From contig NZ_MWFK01000001.1 of NCBI RefSeq assembly GCF_002078175.1, positions 806,001-870,000 on the forward strand: a stretch of 64,000 nt of DNA, given 5' to 3'. The DNA is from Streptomyces sp. M41(2017). GTDB taxonomy: Bacteria; Actinomycetota; Actinomycetes; Streptomycetales; Streptomycetaceae. Below are positions 33,835 to 42,321 of this stretch, one piece after another. Numbering within the stretch: the stretch's first letter is position 1; every line of letters begins with the position of its first letter. The position numbers and the translations under genes were made by a program. The notes under the pieces are model-generated. The model was not told the DNA's origin, ran no database searches, and worked only from the letters and a program-made list of their open reading frames with translations.

Positions 33835-34938
33835 GTGTCCCTGACCGTCCTATCGGCCCTGGCCGCCGCCCCGACCCCGTCGCCGTCCCCGTCGACGACA
33901 GGTCGGGTCGCCCCCACGCTTCAGGACGCCCAGGAAAGTGCGACCAACGCGGCGAGCTGGGTCGAGGAGAACTGGTCGACCTGGCTCGCGATCGGTCTGC
34001 GCGTACTGCTCATCGTGGTGATAGCCGCGGTGCTGAGAGTGGTGGTGCGGCGGGCGATCACCAAGCTCATCGACCGCATGAACCGCACGGTGCAGGCCGT
34101 CGACGGCACCTCGCTTGGCGGTCTGCTGGTGAACGTGGAGCGCCGCCGGCAGCGCTCGCAGGCCATCGGCTCGGTCCTGCGCTCGGTCGCGTCCTTCCTG
34201 ATCATGGGCACCGCCGCGCTGATGATCCTCGGCACGTTCGCGATCAATCTGGCCCCGCTGCTCGCCTCGGCCGGTGTGGCCGGTGTGGCGATCGGTTTCG
34301 GCGCCCGCAACCTGGTCACGGACTTCCTCTCCGGCGTCTTCATGATCCTGGAGGACCAGTACGGCGTCGGTGACACGATCGACGCGGGCGTCGCGTCCGG
34401 CGAGGTCATCGAGGTGGGCCTGCGCGTGACGAAGCTGCGCGGCGACGGCGGCGAGATCTGGTACGTCCGCAACGGCGAGGTCAAGCGCATCGGCAACCTC
34501 TCCCAGGGCTGGGCCACGGCCGGCGTGGACGTCACCGTCCGCGCCTCGGAGGACCTGGACCAGGTCCAGTCCGTGCTGAACAACGTCGCCGAGGCCATGA
34601 GCAAGGAAGAGCCCTGGAACGAGCGTCTGTGGGGCCCGATCGAGATCCTCGGCCTGGACAGCGTGCTCCTCGACTCCATGGTGGTCCGCGTCTCGGCGAA
34701 AACCATGCCCGGCAAGGCCCTGTCCGTCGAGCGCGAGCTGCGCTGGCGCATCAAGCGGGCCTTCGACGAAGCGGACATCCGGATCGTCGGTGGAGTGGCG
34801 GCGGCCCACGAGGAGGAGCCGCTCGACCCGTCGGAGAGCGTCGCGGCCCCCTCGGCGCACGCCAACCCGACGTCCCCGCAGTCCCTTGCGGCGGCCCCGA
34901 TCGTCCCGGGACCCACCCCGCCGAGCACGGCCAAGTAG
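33835..34938 (+). CDS. Small-conductance mechanosensitive channel, MscS family
   Basis: A 367-residue membrane channel that opens on membrane tension and releases solutes during hypo-osmotic shock. TM1 is about residues 48-70, TM2 about 112-135, and the pore-lining TM3 about 138-160 (LLASAGVAGVAIGFGARNLV, then TDFLSGVFMILEDQYGVGD, the MscS signature). The cytoplasmic beta and alpha/beta domains follow. The tail after residue about 320 is Pro/Ala/Ser-rich and likely disordered. GTG 33835 is chosen because GGAGGT ends seven bases upstream; ATG 33790 lacks such a site. Gene ends in a strong terminator. Confidence 0.92.
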   Translation: MSLTVLSALAAAPTPSPSPSTTGRVAPTLQDAQESATNAASWVEENWSTWLAIGLRVLLIVVIAAVLRVVVRRAITKLIDRMNRTVQAVDGTSLGGLLVNVERRRQRSQAIGSVLRSVASFLIMGTAALMILGTFAINLAPLLASAGVAGVAIGFGARNLVTDFLSGVFMILEDQYGVGDTIDAGVASGEVIEVGLRVTKLRGDGGEIWYVRNGEVKRIGNLSQGWATAGVDVTVRASEDLDQVQSVLNNVAEAMSKEEPWNERLWGPIEILGLDSVLLDSMVVRVSAKTMPGKALSVERELRWRIKRAFDEADIRIVGGVAAAHEEEPLDPSESVAAPSAHANPTSPQSLAAAPIVPGPTPPSTAK

Positions 34939-34956
34939 CGCGACGGCACTCGCCCG

Positions 34957-35006
34957 CGCGGAAGGAGGCGGCACCCGGTCGACGCCGGGTGCCGCCTCCT
35001 TCCGCG
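34957..35006 (+). terminator. Perfect 22-bp hairpin after the MscS gene
   Basis: Arms 34957-34978 (beginning CGCGGAAGGAGGCGG) and 34985-35006 with loop TCGACG. The remaining bases up to 35140 show nothing I can interpret. Confidence 0.88.
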
Positions 35007-35141
35007 TACCGCCGCCTCCGCGAACGGGTCGCACCCGTCACGCCGTCGAACAAGCACACAGCTTCTCGAACGGCAGCGCCCCGACCTCGAACAGCACCAC
35101 CCCCGCAGGTAACGAGTCGGTTGCCTAGGGGGTGGTTTCTC

Positions 35142-35171
35142 TTGACGCCCCCGCCCCACCCGGCCTACTTT
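35142..35171 (+). promoter_or_regulatory. csnR: Candidate promoter of csnR
   Basis: TTGACG (35142-35147) and TACTTT (35166-35171) with an 18-base spacer. Transcription would start near 35178, placing the palindrome at 35186-35200 just downstream of the start, a good site for repression. Confidence 0.4.
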
Positions 35172-35185
35172 CCTCGCACCAGCAA

Positions 35186-35200
35186 TAGGAAACTTTCCTA
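35186..35200. promoter_or_regulatory. CsnR-type operator palindrome
   Basis: Perfect dyad TAGGAAA-C-TTTCCTA. The GGAAA/TTTCC half-sites resemble the operator recognised by ROK repressors of the CsnR type, as I recall it from chitosanase promoters of Streptomyces. It lies just after a predicted promoter and 76 bases before the chosen csnR start, so csnR and probably the whole operon are autoregulated. Confidence 0.75.
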
Positions 35201-35275
35201 ACAATGATCTTGGGTGGACTTACCGAAGGCACCCCTGGGAAGCTGGTCGGCCGAGAAGGGCAGGTGGCGACAGAC

Positions 35276-36487
35276 ATGGCAGGATCCGCCGGTACGCCGG
35301 GCACTCCGCGCGTCCTGCGCGCCATGAACGACCGGGCCGCACTCGACCTGCTGCTCGCGCACGGCCCCCTCTCCCGGACCCGCATCGGCAAGCTGACCGG
35401 GCTGTCCAAGCCCACCGCCTCGCAGCTCCTCGCCCGCCTGGAAGCGGCGGGCCTGGTGCTCGCCACCGGCACCAGCGAAGGCCGCCCGGGCCCCAACGCC
35501 CAGCTGTACGCGGTCAATCCCGGCGCCGGCCACGCGGCGGGCCTGGACGTCACCCCGGACCGCGTCCTCGCCGCCGTCGCCGACATCACCGGCCGGACGG
35601 TCGGCGAGTACGAACTGCCCACCCCCGGCCGCCACCCCGCCCAGCCCGTCGTACGCCAGGTCACCGACGCCCTCGACGGCGCGGTCAAGGCCGCCGGGCT
35701 CGCCCGGGACGACGTCCGCCGCCTGGTCATCGGCACACCCGGCGCCTTCGACCCCAACACCGGCCGGCTGCGGTACGCCTCGCACCTGCCCGGCTGGCAC
35801 ACTCCGACGCTGCTCGACGAACTGGCGGCCGCGCTGCCGATGCCGGTCGAGTACGAGAACGACGTCAATCTCGTCGCCATCGCGGAGCAGCGCCTCGGCG
35901 CCGCCCAGGGGCACGAGGACTTCGTCCTGCTGTGGAACGAGGGCGGTCTCGGCGCCGCGCTCGTCCTCGGCGGCCGGCTGCACCGCGGCTGGACCGGCGG
36001 CGCCGGAGAGGTCGGCTTCCTGCCGGTGCCCGGGGCGCCCCTGGTGCGCCAGGTGACCAAGGCCAACAGCGGTGGCTACCAGGAACTGGCGGGTTCCCAG
36101 GCGCTTCCGAAGCTCGCCCGCGAGCTCGGCATCAAGGACCTGCCCGCGGGCCCGTACACCGAGGTCGCCGCCACCGTCGTCGAGCGGGCCGCCGCCGTCG
36201 CGGACGGTCCGTACCGGCAGCTCCTGGAGACCTACGCGACCGGTCTCGCCACCGGTCTGGCCTCACTGGTCTCCGTCCTCGATCCCGAACTCGTCGTACT
36301 CAGCGGCTCGTCGCTCACCGCGGGCGGCGAACCACTGCGCGCCCTGGTCCAGGCCGAGCTGGAGGAGCTGGCCGCGTCCCGGCCGCGCCTCGTGGTCGGC
36401 GGAGTCCACGAACACCCCGTACTGCGCGGCGCGTTGGAGAGCGCCCTGGCAGCCACCCGCGACGAGGTCTTCGACACCTCCCGCTGA
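35276..36487 (+). CDS. csnR: ROK-family transcriptional repressor CsnR
   Basis: A 403-residue regulator. The winged HTH is at about 10-75 (AALDLLLAHGPLSRTRIGKL, TGLSKPTASQLLARLEAAGL). The ROK sugar-kinase-like domain follows, with GLDVTPDRVLAAVADITG near 95 and GGAGEVGFLP near 245. The Cys-rich zinc motif usual in ROK proteins (CxCGxxGCxE) is replaced by NSGGYQELAG, so zinc is probably not bound. ATG 35276 has AGGTGG eight bases upstream; GTG 35264 and ATG 35204 are alternatives. It heads the csnEFGHK transporter operon. The order and operator match CsnR, the repressor known to respond to glucosamine oligosaccharides in S. coelicolor/lividans. Confidence 0.87.
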   Translation: MAGSAGTPGTPRVLRAMNDRAALDLLLAHGPLSRTRIGKLTGLSKPTASQLLARLEAAGLVLATGTSEGRPGPNAQLYAVNPGAGHAAGLDVTPDRVLAAVADITGRTVGEYELPTPGRHPAQPVVRQVTDALDGAVKAAGLARDDVRRLVIGTPGAFDPNTGRLRYASHLPGWHTPTLLDELAAALPMPVEYENDVNLVAIAEQRLGAAQGHEDFVLLWNEGGLGAALVLGGRLHRGWTGGAGEVGFLPVPGAPLVRQVTKANSGGYQELAGSQALPKLARELGIKDLPAGPYTEVAATVVERAAAVADGPYRQLLETYATGLATGLASLVSVLDPELVVLSGSSLTAGGEPLRALVQAELEELAASRPRLVVGGVHEHPVLRGALESALAATRDEVFDTSR

Positions 36488-36580
36488 TCCGCACCACCGA
36501 CTCGGCGCCGCCGAGCCCATCACCGTCACCGTCCCGCCCGTCACCCCGTTCCGCCCCGTCCTTCGCAGGGAGATCTCGTC

Positions 36581-37918
36581 ATGCCCGGAATATCCCGAAA
36601 GGCGGCGGTCGCGCTCGCCGCCTCCGTCTCCATAGCCCTCTTCGCCACCGCGTGTACCGGCCAGTCCGACAGCGGCGGGAGCGACGACGCGTCCAAGGAA
36701 CAGACGATCAACTTCTGGCACGCCTGGAGCGCGCCGGGCGAGGTCAAGGCCGTCAAGTCGATGGTCGCCGGCTTCGAGAAGGCGCACCCCAACATCCACG
36801 TCAACGTCGTCGCCAACATGACGGACGACAAGATCAACCAGGCACTGCGGGCCGGCGGTGACAAGGCGCCCGACGTGATCTCCTCGTTCACCACGAACAA
36901 CGTGGGCAAGTTCTGCTCCTCGGGCGCGCTGGTCGACCTCAACCCCTTCTTCAAGAAGTCGGACATCGATCCCGGGACGACGTTCCCGAAGGCGATGAAC
37001 GAGTACACCCAGTTCGACGGCAACCGCTGCACGGTGCCGCTGCTCGGTGACGCGTACGGCCTCTACTACAACAAGACCGCCTTCGAGAAGGCCGGGATCT
37101 CCTCCCCGCCGAAGACCTGGTCGGAGTTCGAGAAGGACGCCAAGAAGCTCACCGTCGCCAAGGGCGACTCGTACGCGCAGCTCGGCTTCATGCCGAACTA
37201 CCACGGCTGGGAGTCCACCACCGAGCACTACTTCGGGCAGTTCTCGCCGACGTACTTCGACGGCAGCGGCAAGTCGAACGTCGCCAAGGACCCCGCCTTC
37301 ACGGCCGGTTTCACCCTCCAGAAGAAGCTGGTCGACGAGCTCGGCGGCTTCAAGAAGCTGGAGACCTACCGCTCCAAGCTCGGTGACGAGTGGGGCCCCA
37401 AGCACCCCTTCCACACCGGTCAGGTCGCCATGCAGCTGGACGGCGAGTGGCGGCTCGGCATGGCCGAGGAGGCCAAGCCCGGCTTCGAGATCGGCGTCGC
37501 CCCGCTGCCCGTCCCGGACGACCAGGCGGACCAGTACGGCAAGGGCTACATCACCGGCACGATCGCGGGCATCGCGGCCACCAGCAAGAAGCAGAACGCG
37601 GCCTGGGAGTTCGTCAAGTACATGACGACGGACACGGACGCGGTGGTCGGCTTCGCCAACGCCATCCACAACGTGCCCTCGACGCTCGCCGCTCTCAAGT
37701 CGCCGAAGCTGAAGTACGACCCGCGGTTCAAGACGTTCCTGGACATCGCGTCGAACCCGAACTCCACGACCACGCCGGCGTCCATCAACGGCGGCACCTA
37801 CCTCGTGACGCTCCAGCAGTTCGGATACGACTACGAGAGCGGTAAGACAAAGGATCTGAAGGCGGGCCTGCAATCCACCGCCCAGCAGATCGACACGGAC
37901 ATCGCGCAGGCGAAGTAG
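36581..37918 (+). CDS. csnE: Sugar-binding lipoprotein of an ABC importer (CsnE)
   Basis: A 445-residue extracellular solute-binding protein (family 1). The N-terminus has a lipoprotein signal ending A-T-A-C25, so Cys25 should be lipidated. The mature part begins with a Ser/Gly/Asp linker and then the fold start TINFWHAWSAPGEVKAVKSM. GDAYGLYYNKTAFEKAGI (about 150-168) is a typical family motif. In the csn cluster this protein captures chitosan-derived glucosamine oligosaccharides; specificity here is inferred from gene order. ATG 36581 has AGGGAG eight bases upstream. It lies 93 bases after csnR. Confidence 0.88.
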   Translation: MPGISRKAAVALAASVSIALFATACTGQSDSGGSDDASKEQTINFWHAWSAPGEVKAVKSMVAGFEKAHPNIHVNVVANMTDDKINQALRAGGDKAPDVISSFTTNNVGKFCSSGALVDLNPFFKKSDIDPGTTFPKAMNEYTQFDGNRCTVPLLGDAYGLYYNKTAFEKAGISSPPKTWSEFEKDAKKLTVAKGDSYAQLGFMPNYHGWESTTEHYFGQFSPTYFDGSGKSNVAKDPAFTAGFTLQKKLVDELGGFKKLETYRSKLGDEWGPKHPFHTGQVAMQLDGEWRLGMAEEAKPGFEIGVAPLPVPDDQADQYGKGYITGTIAGIAATSKKQNAAWEFVKYMTTDTDAVVGFANAIHNVPSTLAALKSPKLKYDPRFKTFLDIASNPNSTTTPASINGGTYLVTLQQFGYDYESGKTKDLKAGLQSTAQQIDTDIAQAK

Positions 37919-37925
37919 CCACCCG

Positions 37926-38867
37926 ATGAGCACGGTCACGCTGGCTTCGAAGCGCCGCAGGGCGGCGCTTCGGACCCTCGCCTTCATGTCGCCCTGGTTG
38001 ATCGGGTTCGCGGTCTTCTTCGCCTACCCGCTGCTCTCGACCGTCTACTTCTCCTTCATGCACTACGACGGCTTCAAGCCGCCGACGTGGGCGGGGACGA
38101 AGAACTGGCGTTACGTCTTCGAGAACTACCCGCTGTTCTGGCCCGCGTTGCGCAACACCCTGTGGCTGGTCCTCGTCATGGTGACCCTCCGCGTCCTGTT
38201 CGGACTCGGCGTGGGCCTGCTGATCACGAAGATCAAGACGGCCACGGGTGTCTTCCGCACCCTCTTCTACCTGCCCTACCTCGCTCCGCCGGTGGCGGCC
38301 ACCATGGCCTTCGCCTTCCTGCTCAACCCCGGCACCGGACCGGTCAACTCCATCCTGGAGAAGGTCGGCATCCCGGCCCCCGGCTGGTTCAACGACCCCT
38401 CCTGGTCCAAGCCGGCCCTCACCCTGCTCGCCCTGTGGGGCATCGGCGACCTGATGGTCATCTTCATGGCCGCGCTGCTCGACGTGCCCACCGAGCAGTA
38501 CGAGGCCGCCGAGCTGGACGGTGCCTCCGCCTGGCAGCGCTTCCGGTACGTCACCGTGCCGAACATCTCGCCCATCGTGATGTTCGCCGTGGTCACCGGC
38601 GTGATCCAGACCATGCAGTACTACACGCAGCCACTGATCGCCGGGAAGGTCGCCTCGGGCGTCATCCAGGGCGCCGGTACGCAGTTCGAGCCCGGCTATC
38701 CCGACAAGTCGACGCTCACCCTGCCCCAGCTCGTCTACAACCTCGGCTTCCAGCGCTTCGACTACGGCTCCGCCTGTGTGGTCGCGCTCGTGCTGTTCGC
38801 CCTGTCCATGGTGTTCACCGCGTTCCTGATGCGGCGCCGGGGCGGTCTCATCCAGGCAGGTGACTGA
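37926..38867 (+). CDS. csnF: ABC importer permease (MalF/UgpA type, CsnF)
   Basis: A 313-residue inner-membrane protein with six helices. TM1 is near 20-40 (LIGFAVFFAYPLLSTVYFS). The cytoplasmic EAA loop that contacts the ATPase is EQYEAAELDGASAWQRFRYV (about 193-212). Start is eight bases after the csnE stop. No ATPase gene is in the operon, so the complex presumably uses a shared ATPase such as MsiK, which serves several Streptomyces sugar importers; that is inference. Confidence 0.92.
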   Translation: MSTVTLASKRRRAALRTLAFMSPWLIGFAVFFAYPLLSTVYFSFMHYDGFKPPTWAGTKNWRYVFENYPLFWPALRNTLWLVLVMVTLRVLFGLGVGLLITKIKTATGVFRTLFYLPYLAPPVAATMAFAFLLNPGTGPVNSILEKVGIPAPGWFNDPSWSKPALTLLALWGIGDLMVIFMAALLDVPTEQYEAAELDGASAWQRFRYVTVPNISPIVMFAVVTGVIQTMQYYTQPLIAGKVASGVIQGAGTQFEPGYPDKSTLTLPQLVYNLGFQRFDYGSACVVALVLFALSMVFTAFLMRRRGGLIQAGD

Positions 38868-38870
38868 CCG

Positions 38871-39764
38871 ATGACCCACGTACTCGACAAGCCGGCGGAG
38901 CTGACGAAGCCCGTCTCCCCCGCCGAACGCACCGCCCGCCGCAAGGCGCTCCTGGAGTGGGTGGCGATCCACTCGCTCGGCCTCGCCGCCGCCCTCTTCT
39001 TCGTCCTGCCCTTCGTGTTCGTGTTCCTGACCTCGCTGATGAGCGACAGCCAGGCACTCAGCCGCGACCTGATCCCGCACACCTGGGAATGGGGCAACTA
39101 CAAGAAGGTCTTCGACACCCCGGGCTTCCTCACCTGGTGGAAGAACACCCTGCTCTACGCGGGCTTCGGCACCGTGCTGACCGTCGTCTCGTCGATCCCG
39201 GTCGCCTACGCACTCGCCAAGTTCCGCTTCCGCGGCCGGAACCTGTCCCTGATGCTGGTCATCTCGATGATGATGCTGCCGCCGCAGGTCGTGATCATCC
39301 CGATGTACCTGTTCTGGGCCAAGCAGCTGGACCTGTCCGGGACGCTGTGGCCGCTGATCATCCCGATGGCGTTCGGCGACGCGTTCTCCATCTTCCTGCT
39401 GCGCCAGTTCCTGATGACCATCCCGAACGAGTACCTGGACGCCGCCAAGGTCGACGGCTGCGGGGATCTGCGGACCCTGCTGAGGGTCGTCCTGCCGATG
39501 GCGAAGCCCGGTATCGCGGCCGTCGCGCTGTTCCAGTTCTTCTACGCCTGGAACGACTACTTCGGACCGCAGATCTACGCCTCGGAGAACCAGGGCGCCT
39601 GGACCCTGTCCTACGGCCTGGAGTCGTTCAAGGGCGCGCACCACACCGACTGGAATCTCACCATGGCCGCGACCGTTCTGGTCATGGCCCCCGTGATCCT
39701 CGTGTTCTTCTTCGCGCAGAAGGCGTTCGTCGAGGGTGTCACGCTCACCGGAGTGAAGGGTTAA
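38871..39764 (+). CDS. csnG: ABC importer permease (MalG type, CsnG)
   Basis: A 297-residue inner-membrane protein. TM1 is about residues 33-57 (LGLAAALFFVLPFVFVFLTSL). The EAA loop is NEYLDAAKVDGCGDLRTLLR (about 185-204). It pairs with CsnF to form the translocation channel. Start is three bases after the csnF stop, so the two are co-translated. The central segment LSLMLVISMMMLPPQVVIIP is unusually Met-rich but otherwise normal for MalG. Confidence 0.92.
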   Translation: MTHVLDKPAELTKPVSPAERTARRKALLEWVAIHSLGLAAALFFVLPFVFVFLTSLMSDSQALSRDLIPHTWEWGNYKKVFDTPGFLTWWKNTLLYAGFGTVLTVVSSIPVAYALAKFRFRGRNLSLMLVISMMMLPPQVVIIPMYLFWAKQLDLSGTLWPLIIPMAFGDAFSIFLLRQFLMTIPNEYLDAAKVDGCGDLRTLLRVVLPMAKPGIAAVALFQFFYAWNDYFGPQIYASENQGAWTLSYGLESFKGAHHTDWNLTMAATVLVMAPVILVFFFAQKAFVEGVTLTGVKG

Positions 39765-39766
39765 CC

Positions 39767-41032
39767 ATGAAACTCACCGTGGTCGGCGGAGGGTCGACCT
39801 ACACCCCCGAACTCATCGACGGCTTCGCCCGGTTGCGGGACACCCTGCCGGTCGAGGAGCTGGTCCTCGTGGACCCGGCGGCCGAACGCCTGGAGCTGGT
39901 GGGCGGCCTGGCGCGGCGCATCTTCGCCAAGCAGGGCCATCCCGGCAGGATCGTCACGACCTCCGACCTCGACGCGGGCGTGGAGGGCGCCGACGCGGTG
40001 CTCCTGCAGCTCCGGGTCGGCGGCCAGGCGGCTCGCCAACAGGACGAGACGTGGCCGCTGGAGTGCGGCTGCGTCGGGCAGGAGACGACGGGCGCGGGCG
40101 GTCTGGCCAAGGCGCTGCGGACCGTCCCGGTGGTGCTGGACATCGCCGAGCGGGTCCGCCGCAGCAACCCGGACGCCTGGATCATCGACTTCACCAACCC
40201 GGTCGGCATCGTGACCCGGGCCCTCCTCCAGGCGGGCCACAAGACGGTCGGCCTGTGCAACGTGGCGATCGGCTTCCAGCGGAAGTTCGCCGGCCTGCTC
40301 GGTGTCTCCCCCGCCGACGTGCACCTAGACCACGTGGGGCTCAACCACCTCACCTGGGAGACCGGGGTGCGCCTCGGCGGCCCCGAGGGCGAGAACGTGC
40401 TGCCCAAGCTGCTCGCCGAGCACGGGGACGCCGTCGCCGACGACCTGCGGCTGCCCCGCAGCCTCGTCGACCGGCTCGGCGTGGTCCCCTCGTACTACCT
40501 GCGCTACTTCTACGCGCACGACGCCGTCGTCGAGGAGCTGCGCACCAAGCCCTCGCGGGCCGCCGAAGTCGCCGAGATGGAGCGGCAGTTGCTGACCATG
40601 TACGGCGACCCGGCGCTCGACGAGAAGCCGGAGCTGCTGGCCCGTCGCGGCGGCGCCTTCTACTCGGAGGCCGCCGTGGACCTCGCCGCGTCGCTGCTCG
40701 GCGGAGGCGGCAGCCCCTACCAGGTGGTGAACACGTACAACCGGGGAACCCTGCCGTTCCTGCCGGACGACGCGGTGATCGAGGTGCAGGCCGCGATCAA
40801 CGCCAAGGGCCCGACGCCGCTCGCGGTGCCGGCCGTGGATCCGCTGTACGCGGGTCTCATGGCGAACGTGACGGCGTACGAGGACCTCGCTCTGGAGGCA
40901 GCCCTGCGCGGCGGCCGCGACCGGGTCTTCCGCGCCCTGCTCGCCCACCCCCTGATCGGCCAGTACTCCTACGCCGACACCCTGACCGACCAGCTGATCG
41001 CGCACAACCGGGAGCACCTCGCGTGGGCATGA
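39767..41032 (+). CDS. csnH: GH4 family 6-phospho-glycosidase-like hydrolase (CsnH)
   Basis: A 421-residue cytoplasmic NAD- and metal-dependent glycosidase of family GH4. The N-terminal VGGGSTYTPELIDGF binds NAD. Cys164 (GLCNVAIG) and His194 (GLNHLTW) are the metal ligands. GH4 enzymes cleave through oxidation at C3, often on 6-phosphorylated substrates. The next gene encodes a sugar kinase, so the kinase could supply the phosphate that elsewhere comes from a PTS. In the csn cluster the substrate should be glucosamine oligosaccharides. ATG 39767 has GAAGGG six bases upstream, and its stop overlaps csnK. Confidence 0.88.
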   Translation: MKLTVVGGGSTYTPELIDGFARLRDTLPVEELVLVDPAAERLELVGGLARRIFAKQGHPGRIVTTSDLDAGVEGADAVLLQLRVGGQAARQQDETWPLECGCVGQETTGAGGLAKALRTVPVVLDIAERVRRSNPDAWIIDFTNPVGIVTRALLQAGHKTVGLCNVAIGFQRKFAGLLGVSPADVHLDHVGLNHLTWETGVRLGGPEGENVLPKLLAEHGDAVADDLRLPRSLVDRLGVVPSYYLRYFYAHDAVVEELRTKPSRAAEVAEMERQLLTMYGDPALDEKPELLARRGGAFYSEAAVDLAASLLGGGGSPYQVVNTYNRGTLPFLPDDAVIEVQAAINAKGPTPLAVPAVDPLYAGLMANVTAYEDLALEAALRGGRDRVFRALLAHPLIGQYSYADTLTDQLIAHNREHLAWA

Positions 41033-42051
41033 CCTCGACGGAGTCCGGCGCCGGGACGGCCGCCGGGTCCGGCCCCGCAGACCCCACCGGCCTCGTGCTG
41101 GCCATCGACGCGGGGAACAGCAAGACCGACGTCGCCGTGGTCACCGCGGACGGCCGGGTCACGGGCACCGCGCGCGGCGGCGGGTTCCGGCCCCCGGTGG
41201 TCGGTGTCGAGACCGCGGTCGACGTGCTCGCCGACGCCGTGCGGCGGGCCTTCGCGGAGGCGGGCGTCACCTCCGTCGAGCACGTCTCCGCCTGTCTCGC
41301 CAACGCCGATCTTCCGGTGGAGGAGGAGCAGTTGGCGGCGGCGCTGGACGCGCGGGCGTGGGGCGCGGGCGTGGAGGTGCGCAACGACACGTTCGCGATC
41401 CTGCGCGCCGGGATAGCCGACCCGCGCGGGGTCGCCGTGGTGTGCGGCGCCGGCATCAACTGCGTCGGCATGCGGCCCGACGGCCGGACCGCCCGCTTCC
41501 CCGCCATCGGCCGCATCTCCGGTGACTGGGGCGGCGGCTGGGGTCTGGCCGAGGAGGCCCTGTGGCACGCGGCACGGGCGGAGGACGGCCGGGGCGGACC
41601 CACCGCCCTTTCCCGCACCCTGCCCGCGCACTTCGGCCTGGACTCCATGTACGCGCTCATCGAGGCGCTCCACCTGGAGCACATCGGCAACGCGCGCCGG
41701 CACGAACTGACCCCGGTCCTGTTCGCCACCGCCGTGGACGGCGACCCGGTGGCCCGCGGGCTCGTCGACCGGCTCGCGGAGGAGGTGGTCGCCATGGCCA
41801 CGGTGGCGCTGACCCGCCTCGACCTGCTCACCGAGGAGACTCCGGTCCTCCTCGGCGGCAGCATCCTCGCGGCCCGGCATCCGCAGCTAGACGACCGGAT
41901 CGCCGAACTCCTCGCCACTCGCGCCCCGAAGGCGGTCCCGCAGGTGGTCGCGGCCCCGCCGGTACTGGGTGCGGCGCTGCTGGGCCTGGACCGGGTGAGC
42001 GCGGGGCACGACGTCCACGCGCGCGTGCGGGCCTTCTACGAAGGGGTCTGA
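41029..42051 (+). CDS. csnK: BadF/BadG-type sugar kinase (CsnK)
   Basis: A 340-residue kinase of the N-acetylglucosamine kinase/BadF group. The phosphate-1 loop is LAIDAGNSKTDVAVV (about 23-37) and the phosphate-2 region VCGAGINCVGM (about 138-148). GRISGDWGGGWGLAEEAL near 163-180 is a family hallmark. It probably phosphorylates glucosamine or its oligosaccharides after import. The ATG overlaps the csnH stop (ATGA). GTG 41023, two codons upstream in frame, is better placed relative to GGGAG and may be the real start. Confidence 0.87.
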   Translation: MTSTESGAGTAAGSGPADPTGLVLAIDAGNSKTDVAVVTADGRVTGTARGGGFRPPVVGVETAVDVLADAVRRAFAEAGVTSVEHVSACLANADLPVEEEQLAAALDARAWGAGVEVRNDTFAILRAGIADPRGVAVVCGAGINCVGMRPDGRTARFPAIGRISGDWGGGWGLAEEALWHAARAEDGRGGPTALSRTLPAHFGLDSMYALIEALHLEHIGNARRHELTPVLFATAVDGDPVARGLVDRLAEEVVAMATVALTRLDLLTEETPVLLGGSILAARHPQLDDRIAELLATRAPKAVPQVVAAPPVLGAALLGLDRVSAGHDVHARVRAFYEGV

Positions 42052-42062
42052 CCGGACCGGCT

Positions 42063-42098
42063 GGAACGCGGGGGCGCGCGCGGGCGCCCCCGCGTTCC
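42063..42098 (+). terminator. Terminator of the csn operon
   Basis: Perfect 15-bp arms GGAACGCGGGGGCGC (42063-42077) and its complement (42084-42098) with a 6-base loop, 11 bases past the csnK stop. The rest of the 270-base gap presumably holds the promoter of the kinase cluster; I see no clear one. Confidence 0.85.
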
Positions 42099-42321
42099 GC
42101 TGCGCCGGCGCGGGAACCGAACCGGACCGGAACACGTGTTCATGGGCAGGGGGCGGTGCCGGGGATTTCGTGCTGCGCCGTGATCCGAACAAGATCCAGG
42201 CAAGGCCTGTGCGGAAGCCGGTCCCGGCGGCGATACTTGCCGCCGTGCACCTACGCCGTACGGCCGCGCCGGCCGCGTCCGCGGCGAGCGCGACCGGACG
42301 GATGACCATGGGGGAGGTCAA

